Notes: generated by a model not told the origin, from the letters alone. 5,559 nucleotides of DNA from Anaerolineales bacterium UBA3940 (GCA_002385675.1 DGDY01000009.1:1-5559); one strand, 5' to 3'; positions 1 to 5,289 are shown, counted from the stretch's first letter. Numbers and translations: made by a program.

Positions 1-19
1 AGATGTGTATAAGAGACAG
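1..19. other. Tn5 mosaic-end sequencing adapter (artefact)
   Basis: The first 19 bases, AGATGTGTATAAGAGACAG, are exactly the synthetic hyperactive Tn5 mosaic end used in tagmentation (Nextera-type) libraries. They lie at the extreme contig edge, and the reading frame of the adjacent gene continues through them without a stop, as expected when an untrimmed adapter is assembled onto a gene interior. This is library sequence, not part of the organism's genome. Natural IS50/Tn5 ends differ from this mosaic version. Confidence 0.97.
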
Positions 20-594
20 CGGAAGTGCTGCGTGCCCGCGAACTCGCCCGCCGGGACGACGCATACCTTCGGCGGCAGTGCCTGCACCTCGAAGCGCAGC
101 GCGCGCCCGCGCAGCACTTTCGTCTCGTCCGCCCACAGGTCGGGGCTGAAGAGCGGCACCGTCTGGTTCAGGCCCCCTGCCTGCTTGTAGCCGCGCCACA
201 CGTAATCCTGCGAGATCATGGTGTGGTAGTCAACCACATAACCCTCGGCAATGTCGACGGCCTCCATGCAGCGCGGCTGGCCCTCGGCAACACGTGCGAC
301 GCGCACAGTGGCCTTCTCGAACGTGTACTGTGCGGCGGCGTTGATATCCTCGCTCTGGAAGCGCAAGCGCAGCCAGCGCGGTTGACCATCCTTCCCTCGT
401 ACGAGATGGGTGATCAGGCTTGCGCCGCTGGCTTCCCGGCCATCCAGGTCGGCGCGGACGACCTCATCGCCATTGGGCAGCCGGGTCACCTGCCAGGTTT
501 CGATATCGCCGGTCGGTTCGCCATCGATCAGGTACTGATAGCGACCCCGGCTTACCAGCTTTTCTTTCGAGTGGACGGGGTGCAGGACGCGCAC
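20..594 (-). CDS. Hypothetical protein, 3' end missing (second gene of the alaX operon)
   Basis: I do not recognise this protein. A minus-strand frame opens with GTG at 594 and runs 191 codons without a stop to the genomic edge at base 20, so the C-terminus is lost. The start is supported by a GGAGG at 609-605, 10 nt upstream, and by a 1-nt overlap with the alaX stop (TAGTG), a typical coupled junction. There is no signal peptide or membrane segment. The sequence looks like a soluble beta-rich protein: alternating hydrophobic and charged strands, such as LRLRFQ near residues 75-80, YTFEKATVRVARV near 90-102 and LRFEVQALP near 166-174. The last visible segment, VPAGEFAGTQHF (about 180-191), resembles the 'VPAGxF...' strand of DUF3108/DUF6134-like proteins; this is only a weak hint. 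Its position implies co-transcription with alaX under the T-box. Confidence 0.82.
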
Positions 595-1316
595 TAGGGC
601 TCAACCTCCAGGTAGATTCTCTTGTTGATTTTACCCTTGCTTTTGTAATCCACCACTCGCAGCCGCCCGACCTCCGACGTGTTGTGGACATGCGTGCCGC
701 CGTCCGCCTGGAGGTCCAGCCCTTCGATCTCGACGACACGGACTTCTTCGATGCCCTCGGGCAGCAGGTTGATCTTGGTGCGGATCAGGTCGGGGATCTT
801 GAAGGCCTCCTCGCGGGGGAGGAGTTTCACCCGCACCGGGCGCGCGTTGGCGACCTCGGCGTTGATCTTCTCCTCGATCTCCTGCACCAGCTCCTGCCGC
901 ATCGTCTCAAACTCAAAGTCCATGCGCCCGCTGAGCGGTTCCATGTTGCCGCCGGTGACCGGTGCGCCGTAGTCCCGCCAGATGACACCGCACAGGATGT
1001 GCATGGCGGTATGCGTGCGCATCAGCTTGTAGCGGCGATCCCAGTCGAGCACGCCGCGCACCGCCGCGCCGACCTCCGGCAGCGGTGCGTTGCCCTCCAC
1101 AATGTGCAGCAGCCGCCCATCAATGCGCTGAACGCGCTTCACGGTGTATACCACGTGGTCGATGGCCAGTGTGCCCGTGTCCGGGGGTTGCCCGCCGCCT
1201 CCGGGGTAGAACACGGTACGGTCGAGTTCGATACCCCGGTTGGCTTCGTCCACACCCGTGACGCTGGCAAGGAAGTCTCTGAGATAGCTATCTGTCTGGT
1301 AGAGCAGCTCCGTCAT
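594..1316 (-). CDS. alaX: Alanyl-tRNA editing protein, AlaX-M type
   Basis: This is a free-standing homologue of the alanyl-tRNA synthetase editing domain, 240 aa. The family hydrolyses mischarged Ser-tRNA(Ala) or Gly-tRNA(Ala) in the cytoplasm. Visible features are the N-terminal glycine-rich motif FYPGGGGQPPDTG (about 36-48), which marks the longer AlaX-M class; the zinc-binding THTAMH (His102, His106); and the C-terminal second-additional-domain motif DGGTHVHNTSEVG (about 205-217, with His209). The usual motif is CxxTH-like (CGGTHV), and here the expected cysteine position is Asp205, so one zinc ligand of the canonical set is altered. The N-terminal start (ATG at 1316) has GGAGAGG at 1332-1326, spaced 9 nt. 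It is preceded by a T-box leader and followed by a 1-nt-overlapping gene, so regulation by tRNA charging through transcription antitermination is likely. Family assignment is firm; exact substrate is not. Confidence 0.93.
   Translation of the reverse strand: MTELLYQTDSYLRDFLASVTGVDEANRGIELDRTVFYPGGGGQPPDTGTLAIDHVVYTVKRVQRIDGRLLHIVEGNAPLPEVGAAVRGVLDWDRRYKLMRTHTAMHILCGVIWRDYGAPVTGGNMEPLSGRMDFEFETMRQELVQEIEEKINAEVANARPVRVKLLPREEAFKIPDLIRTKINLLPEGIEEVRVVEIEGLDLQADGGTHVHNTSEVGRLRVVDYKSKGKINKRIYLEVEP
605..609 (-). promoter_or_regulatory. Ribosome binding site deciding the GTG start at 594
   Basis: GGAGG lies inside the last codons of alaX, 10 nt before GTG at 594. Together with the TAGTG stop/start overlap it marks this GTG as the start of the truncated downstream gene. 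Confidence 0.6.
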
Positions 1317-1464
1317 GTGGCCGCGCCTCTCCGATCGCTACACTCCCGAGTAAGGAGGCGCTGCGTGGCTCGCCTGGCGAGCGGGGCTATATCAGGTTTA
1401 TCGGCGATGCCTGTGCCATCTACCGACACAGCTTCCCCTGTACACGCCGCGCCTACCTTAATAA
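1317..1464 (-). other. Spacer between T-box terminator and alaX, with a small inverted repeat
   Basis: About 145 nt separate the T-box terminator U-run from the alaX start. No supported open frame is seen here. It contains a perfect 15-nt inverted repeat, GCTCGCCTGGCGAGC, at 1368-1382 (7-nt arms around one base); as RNA it can form a 6-bp hairpin with a CAG triloop about 50 nt upstream of the start codon. It has no U-run, so it is not an obvious terminator. It could be a repressor site, an RNA-stability element or chance in GC-rich DNA. Confidence 0.4.
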
Positions 1465-1499
1465 TAAGAAAAGCCCTCGCCCCGGCAAGGGACGAGAGC
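1465..1499 (-). terminator. Intrinsic terminator of the T-box leader
   Basis: GCUCUCGUCCC (1499-1489) pairs with GGGGCGAGGGC (1483-1473) over 11 bp (two G-U pairs) around the loop UUGCC, followed by UUUUCUU from 1472. Its 5' arm shares bases 1498-1487 with the 3' arms of the antiterminator, so the two folds exclude each other, which is the expected T-box switch. Confidence 0.93.
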
Positions 1500-1754
1500 C
1501 AAGCTCCCGCGGTACCACCCTTGTTCCGGCCTGCTCAGAGCGCAGACCGGCGCCTCTACCGGCGACACACGGATCGCCGTGCCGGGGTAACGGGCGGCAG
1601 GCCCGGCGCAGTCTACTGGGCACGCCCGGCGTGCCGTTCGGTGCGCGGCTCGGGAGGGATTTTCGGCGGCGGTTCCCGGCCCGGCTCGCACCAACCCGGG
1701 CTCGCTGTGCGGTACAAGCGCCGCTTACTCGTCTCCGTCACAGCCTGTGGTTGT
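1465..1754 (-). promoter_or_regulatory. T-box riboswitch leader (specifier tentatively AUC, Ile)
   Basis: This RNA leader senses uncharged tRNA and lets transcription continue when the tRNA is not aminoacylated. The T-box core AGGGTGGTACCGCG lies at 1521-1508. The antiterminator can be drawn fully: AAGGG (1522-1518) pairs with CCCUU (1491-1487), the 7-nt bulge UGGUACC (1517-1511) holds the UGGU that pairs with the tRNA NCCA end, and GCGGGAG (1510-1504) pairs with CUCUCGU (1498-1492). Stem I shows the AGUA motif of the specifier loop (1729-1726), helix GCGGCG/CGCCGC (1724-1719 with 1671-1666), the distal AGCGAGCC...GGTGCGAGCC motifs (about 1706-1682), and lower helix GGAG/CUCC (1736-1733 with 1656-1653). 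The opposing loop strand GAAAAUCC places AUC at 1660-1658 as the specifier. UGGU predicts discriminator A73, which fits tRNA-Ile. T-box identity is near certain; the specifier is read by eye. Confidence 0.95.
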
Positions 1755-1760
1755 CGGCCC

Positions 1761-1789
1761 ATCATACCATAGTTTGGCGCTTAGTTCAA
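1761..1789 (-). promoter_or_regulatory. Sigma-70-type promoter of the T-box/alaX operon
   Basis: TTGAAC (-35, 1789-1784) and TATGAT (-10, 1766-1761) are separated by exactly 17 nt. A start near the A at 1754 would put transcription about 15 nt ahead of the base of stem I, as expected for a T-box leader. The promoter sits in the short gap just after the stop of the upstream hydrolase gene (1803), so the alaX operon has its own start. Confidence 0.8.
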
Positions 1790-1802
1790 TTGGGAGCGGC
1801 CC

Positions 1803-2762
1803 TCACACCCCCGCTGCATTCTCCCCCGCCATCTCCCACGCGCGCTCGATCGCCTTCAGTACGGCGTCGGGTTGGGTGAACATCAGCGCATGGCCCGTGT
1901 CGGGGATGAGCACCAGCTCGGAACGGGCGAGGTCGCCGTGCAGGCGGGCGGCATCCGCCGGGGACACCCGGCGATCGGCCTCGCCCTGTACGATCACGAC
2001 AGGCACCTCGATCTCGCCGTAGCGGTCGCCCTGAAGATCGACGACGGAGAAGCGGCGGTCGCGCATCGTTGCGCGGATGTGGTGCGGGCGGGCCCACATC
2101 GCGCCATAGGCGCGCAGGTAGTCGGGCGGCGTCGGCATGTCGGGGGCGAAGGCGTTGTCCAGTATGGGGCGGACGAGCGCATAGTTGTTGAAGCGCGCCG
2201 CTGGAGTGTACACCGTGAGCACGAGCAGCCGGTCAAGCGCAGACATGGTTGCCAGCCGCGCGATGAGCGTGCCCTCAGAGTGGGTGTAGGCGGCAGGTGC
2301 CAGTGCGACGATCGCCGCGAGGTCGTTCGGGTAGGCGAGGGCATAGGCCAGCGCGACCGCCGCCCCGCGCGCGTGCCCCACGACGACCGGCTTCTCAACG
2401 CCCAGCGCGGCCAGCGCATCGTGGATGAGGCTGGCCTGCACCAGCGGCGACCCGCCCCCGTGAACGGGGCGGCGGCTGTAGCCGAAGCCCGGTCGATCCA
2501 CCGTGAAGGTGCGGTAGCGGGCCGTCAGGCAGGGGTAGAGGGGCGACAGCGTGAAGTCATAGATGGAGCCGCCGTCGCCGTGGATCAGCACCACCGGCGG
2601 GCCTTCGCCCTCAACGAGGACATGCTGCCGCCAGCCGTCTACGTCCACGAACTGGCCGGCAGGCGGATAAGCGGACTCGGCGCGGCGGACGATCAGCGCC
2701 GTGGCGAGCCGGAAGCCGAGTAGCACGACAAGCAGGACGCCGAGTGCGATGGCGATCGACAT
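1803..2762 (-). CDS. Membrane-anchored alpha/beta-hydrolase-fold protein with Ser-to-Ala nucleophile position
   Basis: A 319-aa protein of the alpha/beta-hydrolase superfamily. Residues 2-25 form one hydrophobic segment followed by RR, suggesting an N-terminal anchor or uncleaved signal. The fold landmarks are in order: oxyanion motif LIHGDGG (59-65), the VDRPGFGYS strand-turn (88-96), nucleophile elbow VVGHARG (127-133), acid QGEADRR (Asp263), and base DTGH (His291). The elbow should read GHSxG, but codon 131 (2372-2370) is GCG, alanine. Asp and His are intact, so the protein may be a non-catalytic homologue, or the base may be a sequencing error (TCG would restore serine). The ATG at 2762 was chosen because GGAGG lies 9 nt upstream and the protein then begins with the hydrophobic segment; a longer frame to 2879 would overlap the HAD gene. 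It follows that gene by 94 nt without a convincing promoter between, so an operon is plausible. Substrate unknown. Confidence 0.92.
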   Translation of the reverse strand: MSIAIALGVLLVVLLGFRLATALIVRRAESAYPPAGQFVDVDGWRQHVLVEGEGPPVVLIHGDGGSIYDFTLSPLYPCLTARYRTFTVDRPGFGYSRRPVHGGGSPLVQASLIHDALAALGVEKPVVVGHARGAAVALAYALAYPNDLAAIVALAPAAYTHSEGTLIARLATMSALDRLLVLTVYTPAARFNNYALVRPILDNAFAPDMPTPPDYLRAYGAMWARPHHIRATMRDRRFSVVDLQGDRYGEIEVPVVIVQGEADRRVSPADAARLHGDLARSELVLIPDTGHALMFTQPDAVLKAIERAWEMAGENAAGV

Positions 2763-2771
2763 GGTCAGGTT

Positions 2772-2776
2772 CCTCC
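2772..2776 (-). promoter_or_regulatory. Ribosome binding site deciding the start at 2762
   Basis: GGAGG, 9 nt before ATG at 2762. It favours the internal ATG over the longer in-frame extension, which would run into the end of the preceding gene. Confidence 0.7.
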
Positions 2777-2856
2777 ACTGGGGTTGGGCTGCGATTACGC
2801 CTCCCACCCCTCGATCTTCTCGCGTTGCACGGCGGATAGCAAATTGTCTGGCAGCC

Positions 2857-4041
2857 TCAGCCCGCGAGGTAGGGCTCAAGCGCCTGGTTCACGTCGTCCA
2901 CGACGTGGCCTGCAACAGCGGCGAGCGCCTCGCGCTTGCTGGCCTCCGGCGCAATGCCAACCGCCTCAAACGTGACGTCCAGCCCGGCCTGGCGCAGCAG
3001 CTCGGCGGCTCGCTCCGTTGCGCGGATGCCGCCGGTCGAGTCCTCAAAGACGACGACGCGCACGGTTTGCCCGCGCAGGCGGGCGAGCGGCTCGCCCAGC
3101 TCCCCGTACTCCACGAAGCGGGCGGCAGCGTGCAGCGCGGCGGCTTCCGCCCCGGAGATCGCCGCGCCGATGGCCGCGAGCGCCTGCACCGGCGAGGGCT
3201 TGAGGTAATCCGCGGGGCTTCTGCCGTACTGGCGGGCGAGCCACCACACGCGCCCGCCGGAGATCAGCGGGAGCTTGCCGTTGAGTTCCAGCAGTTCGGC
3301 GGCGAGGTCGCCCTCCGGCGGGTAGCCGAACACGTCGCGCTCGGCGGGCGGAAGGTCGGCGGGCGGGTGGCTGGGCCGTGCGGTGAAGATCGCTGCGCCC
3401 CAGCCGGGCTGCCCCACGCGGGCGAGCAGGCGGGCGCGGGTCTCGCCGGTCAGGAGCGGCCTGTCGTACTCGGCAAGCGTGCTCTGCGCCTCGAACGCTG
3501 CCGGTCGCCCGTAGGTCTGCTCGAAGCGCTCGCTGCCAAGCACGTAATGCTGAAAGACGAACGTCGTCGGCGAGTCGGGCGTGTAGATGTTGCCCAGCAT
3601 CTGGGCGAGCAGCGGGTGTGCGGTCTCGATGGTGCGGGCGCGCAGCAGGCTGTGGATCGCCTCGGTGGGCGGCCTGCCGTCCGGGGTGCTGGCACGGACG
3701 TCGCGGGCCAGCGCAGCGAGGTCGGGGCGGGCGATGCTGGCCCCTGCCTCGTGCATGGCGGTGCGTATGGCAGCGAGCGTCTCCAGCACGGTCGGGCGGA
3801 TGAGGTCGGGGCGCTCGGCGAGCAGCGGGCCGAGCAGCGCGCCGACGCACATCGGTACGGAGTCCCACTCGTTGGTGATGCCGCACGCCTCGAAGGCGGC
3901 GATCTCGGCGTCGGTAATGCCGACCGGCGGCAGGCCCATCTCGGCGGCAAAGTGATCCACCGCCTTGCGGAGCGCCTCTTTGTAGCCGCGCGGGTGCAGC
4001 AGCACGCCGTCCACGTCGAACAGCAGCAGGGTTATGGGCAC
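2857..4041 (-). CDS. HAD-superfamily hydrolase with large cap/insert
   Basis: A haloacid-dehalogenase-type phosphohydrolase of about 394 aa, well above the 200-250 aa of most members. Counting from the GTG at 4047, motif I is LLLFDVDGVLL (nucleophile Asp11, acid/base Asp13), motif II the IFTARPS strand (Thr222), motif III Lys283 in YLKPSP, and motif IV FEDSTGG (Glu335, Asp336); all catalytic positions are present, so it should be active. About 200 residues separate motifs I and II, a large, mostly alpha-helical cap of the C1 kind (C1 caps insert here). The C-terminus (351-396) is also extra. There is no signal peptide, so it is probably cytoplasmic. Start: two in-frame GTGs exist (4047 and 4041); GGGAG at 4054-4050 is 2 nt from the first and 8 nt from the second, so I prefer 4041. 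The substrate cannot be told. The alpha/beta-hydrolase gene follows 94 nt downstream. Confidence 0.92.
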   Translation of the reverse strand: MPITLLLFDVDGVLLHPRGYKEALRKAVDHFAAEMGLPPVGITDAEIAAFEACGITNEWDSVPMCVGALLGPLLAERPDLIRPTVLETLAAIRTAMHEAGASIARPDLAALARDVRASTPDGRPPTEAIHSLLRARTIETAHPLLAQMLGNIYTPDSPTTFVFQHYVLGSERFEQTYGRPAAFEAQSTLAEYDRPLLTGETRARLLARVGQPGWGAAIFTARPSHPPADLPPAERDVFGYPPEGDLAAELLELNGKLPLISGGRVWWLARQYGRSPADYLKPSPVQALAAIGAAISGAEAAALHAAARFVEYGELGEPLARLRGQTVRVVVFEDSTGGIRATERAAELLRQAGLDVTFEAVGIAPEASKREALAAVAGHVVDDVNQALEPYLAG

Positions 4042-4049
4042 AGGCACGA

Positions 4050-4054
4050 CTCCC
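4050..4054 (-). promoter_or_regulatory. Ribosome binding site favouring the GTG at 4041
   Basis: GGGAG is spaced 8 nt from GTG at 4041 and only 2 nt from GTG at 4047, which favours the later codon. The difference is two residues. Confidence 0.5.
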
Positions 4055-4081
4055 GGGTTTGTGTTCTGCGGATGGGTAGAG

Positions 4082-4108
4082 ATTGTACCACGCGGGGGAG
4101 TTTGTCCA
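4082..4108 (-). promoter_or_regulatory. Candidate promoter of the HAD hydrolase gene, overlapping repeat edge
   Basis: TACAAT (4087-4082) is preceded by TGG, giving an extended -10 (TGnTACAAT). TGGACA at 4108-4103 could act as a -35, but the 15-nt spacing is short; the extended -10 may make it dispensable. The TGGACA is the outer end of the dispersed repeat at 4104-4239. The -10 lies about 40 nt upstream of the start codon. Confidence 0.45.
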
Positions 4109-4239
4109 CGAATGGCACGGATGTCACGGATGGATGGATGTTGTCAGGAGCGCCGCGAGTGAACTCCACGGCTCCAATCAACATCTGCGGTGATCTGGTT
4201 GAATGAGGTGTACGCCTATCGATGAGGATTTATTCGTGG
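4104..4239. repeat. Degenerate dispersed intergenic repeat, copy 1
   Basis: The left end reads GTCCACGAATGGCACGGATG, followed by iterated GTCACGGATGGATGG. The right end is TATTCGTGGAT (4229-4239), an inverted match to CCACGAAT. Inside, 4152-4172 (GCCGCGAG...CCACGGC) is a 21-nt imperfect inverted repeat whose sequence matches the perfect hairpin at 5489-5509 at 17 of 21 positions, and both are followed by TCCA.TCA. The element fills the gap between the plsY stop and the HAD promoter. It has no coding frame of its own. It may be non-autonomous mobile or REP-like DNA; the sequence does not say which. Confidence 0.7.
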
Positions 4240-4242
4240 ATC

Positions 4243-4845
4243 TTAGACATCATCGGCGGGTTGGGCGGCCTGCGGTTCGCCGTACACACGATCCCAGTCG
4301 GAGAGGTGGCGCAGGGCGATGACGAGCGCCGTGCCCGTCGCCAGCCAGAACAGGGTCGGGGCGACCTGCAGCGCGAGCAGTACGGGCGGCAGGGCGAGCA
4401 TCGATGCGACGACTGCGCGGGGTGTGTGGTTGATGAAAGCGCGGGCCACGCCCAGCATTGCCAGCGCCAGCACAGCGATCAGCGGGTTGACGGCGGCGAC
4501 GGCTCCCGCGCCGGTGGCGAGGCCCATCCCGCCTCGGAAGTCCAGCCACAGCGGCCAGGTATGTCCGGCGGTGACGGCCATCCCCGCGAGGGGGAGTGCC
4601 CACTCGCTGCCCGCAATCGGCCTCGCCACCAGCGCGGCGGCGAGGCCCTTGGCGATGTCGAGGATCAACACAAGCGCCGCGCCCTTCCAACCAGCACCGC
4701 GGAAGGTGTTCAGCGCGCCGGTGTGCCCGCTACCATTAGCGCGGGGGTCCGGCCAGCCGAAGGCCCGCGCGAGCAGCACGCCCACGGGGATGGAGCCGAT
4801 GAGGTAAGCGACGAGGGTGGCGAGGGCGAGGCGCAGCATCAGCAT
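4243..4845 (-). CDS. plsY: PlsY-like acyl-phosphate:glycerol-3-phosphate acyltransferase, divergent
   Basis: A 200-aa polytopic inner-membrane protein of the PlsY family, which makes lysophosphatidic acid from acyl-phosphate and glycerol-3-phosphate, the first step of phospholipid synthesis. Length and topology fit. Motif 1 is GSIP (17-20) plus PRANGSGHTGALNTFR (34-49), where GSGNxGATN is usual. Motif 2 is GHTWPLWLDFRGGMGLAT (94-111), where GGKGVAT is usual, so the lysine is Met107. Motif 3 is RHLSDWDRVYGE (179-190), where HRxNxxRLxxGxE is usual; His180, Arg186 and Glu190 remain but the asparagine position is Asp183. The glycine framework and the lipid-enzyme topology are therefore kept while several substrate-contact residues differ. 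It may be a weaker or altered-specificity paralogue. ATG at 4845 is 3 nt after the stop of the upstream membrane gene and has no clear Shine-Dalgarno, pointing to translational coupling. Confidence 0.88.
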   Translation of the reverse strand: MLMLRLALATLVAYLIGSIPVGVLLARAFGWPDPRANGSGHTGALNTFRGAGWKGAALVLILDIAKGLAAALVARPIAGSEWALPLAGMAVTAGHTWPLWLDFRGGMGLATGAGAVAAVNPLIAVLALAMLGVARAFINHTPRAVVASMLALPPVLLALQVAPTLFWLATGTALVIALRHLSDWDRVYGEPQAAQPADDV

Positions 4846-4848
4846 AGG

Positions 4849-5235
4849 CTAATAGGAACTCATTCCAGGTTCGACGGCCCGCGCAGCGTTCATGTGTACG
4901 ACCAGCGCGACGATCAGCAACGCCTCGGCAACCTTCGCCACGATGGCGGCGGGGCCGAACTCGCTGAAGCCGTTCATGACAAAGTACAGCACAAACGTCA
5001 ACGCGGTATACGCGATGAACAGCGTGTGCGTCAGGCCGGGCCGCGTGTTGAGCACAGGCAGCCAGCCGAGCAGCGCGGCGAGCAAGGCCAGATAGCCCAG
5101 CCCGTTCAGAATAAACAGAATATCGAACGTGGTGTCCACCCCGTCACCCAGGCCGGTCAGGCCCAGGAACAGGTGAATCGATGCGGTGGCAATGGTCAGT
5201 ACGGCGATTACCAAACGCAATGTCGTACGGCTCAT
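4849..5235 (-). CDS. Small four-helix membrane protein, function unknown
   Basis: A 128-aa protein that I cannot assign to a named family. Four hydrophobic segments are seen at about residues 5-26, 37-57, 70-90 and 98-120, linked by short loops. A histidine sits inside the first helix (ASIHLFLGL), a pattern seen in several small integral membrane families, but no known metal or haem motif can be claimed. The C-terminus is short and polar (ARAVEPGMSSY). The ATG at 5235 is chosen because AGGGAG lies 8 nt upstream; an in-frame TTG at 5256 lies before that ribosome site and is unlikely. The stop is 3 nt before plsY, so the two are almost certainly one operon, which hints at a membrane-lipid context without proving one. 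Confidence 0.87.
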   Translation of the reverse strand: MSRTTLRLVIAVLTIATASIHLFLGLTGLGDGVDTTFDILFILNGLGYLALLAALLGWLPVLNTRPGLTHTLFIAYTALTFVLYFVMNGFSEFGPAAIVAKVAEALLIVALVVHMNAARAVEPGMSSY

Positions 5236-5243
5236 TACACTGT

Positions 5244-5249
5244 CTCCCT
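5244..5249 (-). promoter_or_regulatory. Ribosome binding site deciding the start at 5235
   Basis: AGGGAG, 8 nt before ATG at 5235. It excludes the upstream TTG at 5256 as the likely start. Confidence 0.65.
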
Positions 5250-5264
5250 CTATCAACCTCTGGC

Positions 5265-5289
5265 GTTCTTACCCGTTCTTACCAGTATA
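5265..5289 (-). promoter_or_regulatory. Possible -10 box with tandem 10-bp repeat upstream of the membrane-protein/plsY operon
   Basis: TATACT (5289-5284) is a reasonable -10, but no good -35 is found at 16-18 nt; TTGAAA is present but about 25 nt upstream. Immediately downstream in the transcript are two head-to-tail copies of a 10-bp unit (plus strand GTTCTTACCC at 5265-5274 and GTTCTTACCA at 5275-5284). Such a pair at the presumed start of transcription could be an operator. This is a weak call. Confidence 0.3.

Noticed and set aside
25..597. Plus-strand open frame of 190 codons at the left edge
   Set aside because: It is the exact antisense of the truncated minus-strand gene, which has a Shine-Dalgarno, operon overlap and protein-like sequence.
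1658..1662. AAU (Asn) or UCC (Ser) as T-box specifier in shifted frames
   Set aside because: Both need a discriminator base G73, i.e. UGGC in the bulge, but the bulge is UGGU; loop spacing also favours AUC.
420..1772. Long plus-strand open frame of 450 codons
   Set aside because: It runs antisense over alaX and the T-box leader, has low-complexity Arg/Ala/His-rich composition and no family motif; it is an effect of GC-rich codon use.
1872..2723. Plus-strand open frame of 283 codons
   Set aside because: Antisense to the alpha/beta-hydrolase, whose fold motifs are in correct order on the minus strand.
2763..2879. N-terminal extension of the alpha/beta-hydrolase to 2879
   Set aside because: It would overlap the end of the HAD gene and precede the hydrophobic segment; the ATG at 2762 has GGAGG at ideal spacing.
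2701..4206. Plus-strand open frame of 501 codons
   Set aside because: It lies opposite the HAD gene, whose four catalytic motifs are intact; the antisense product is repetitive in Gly, Arg and Ala and matches nothing I know.
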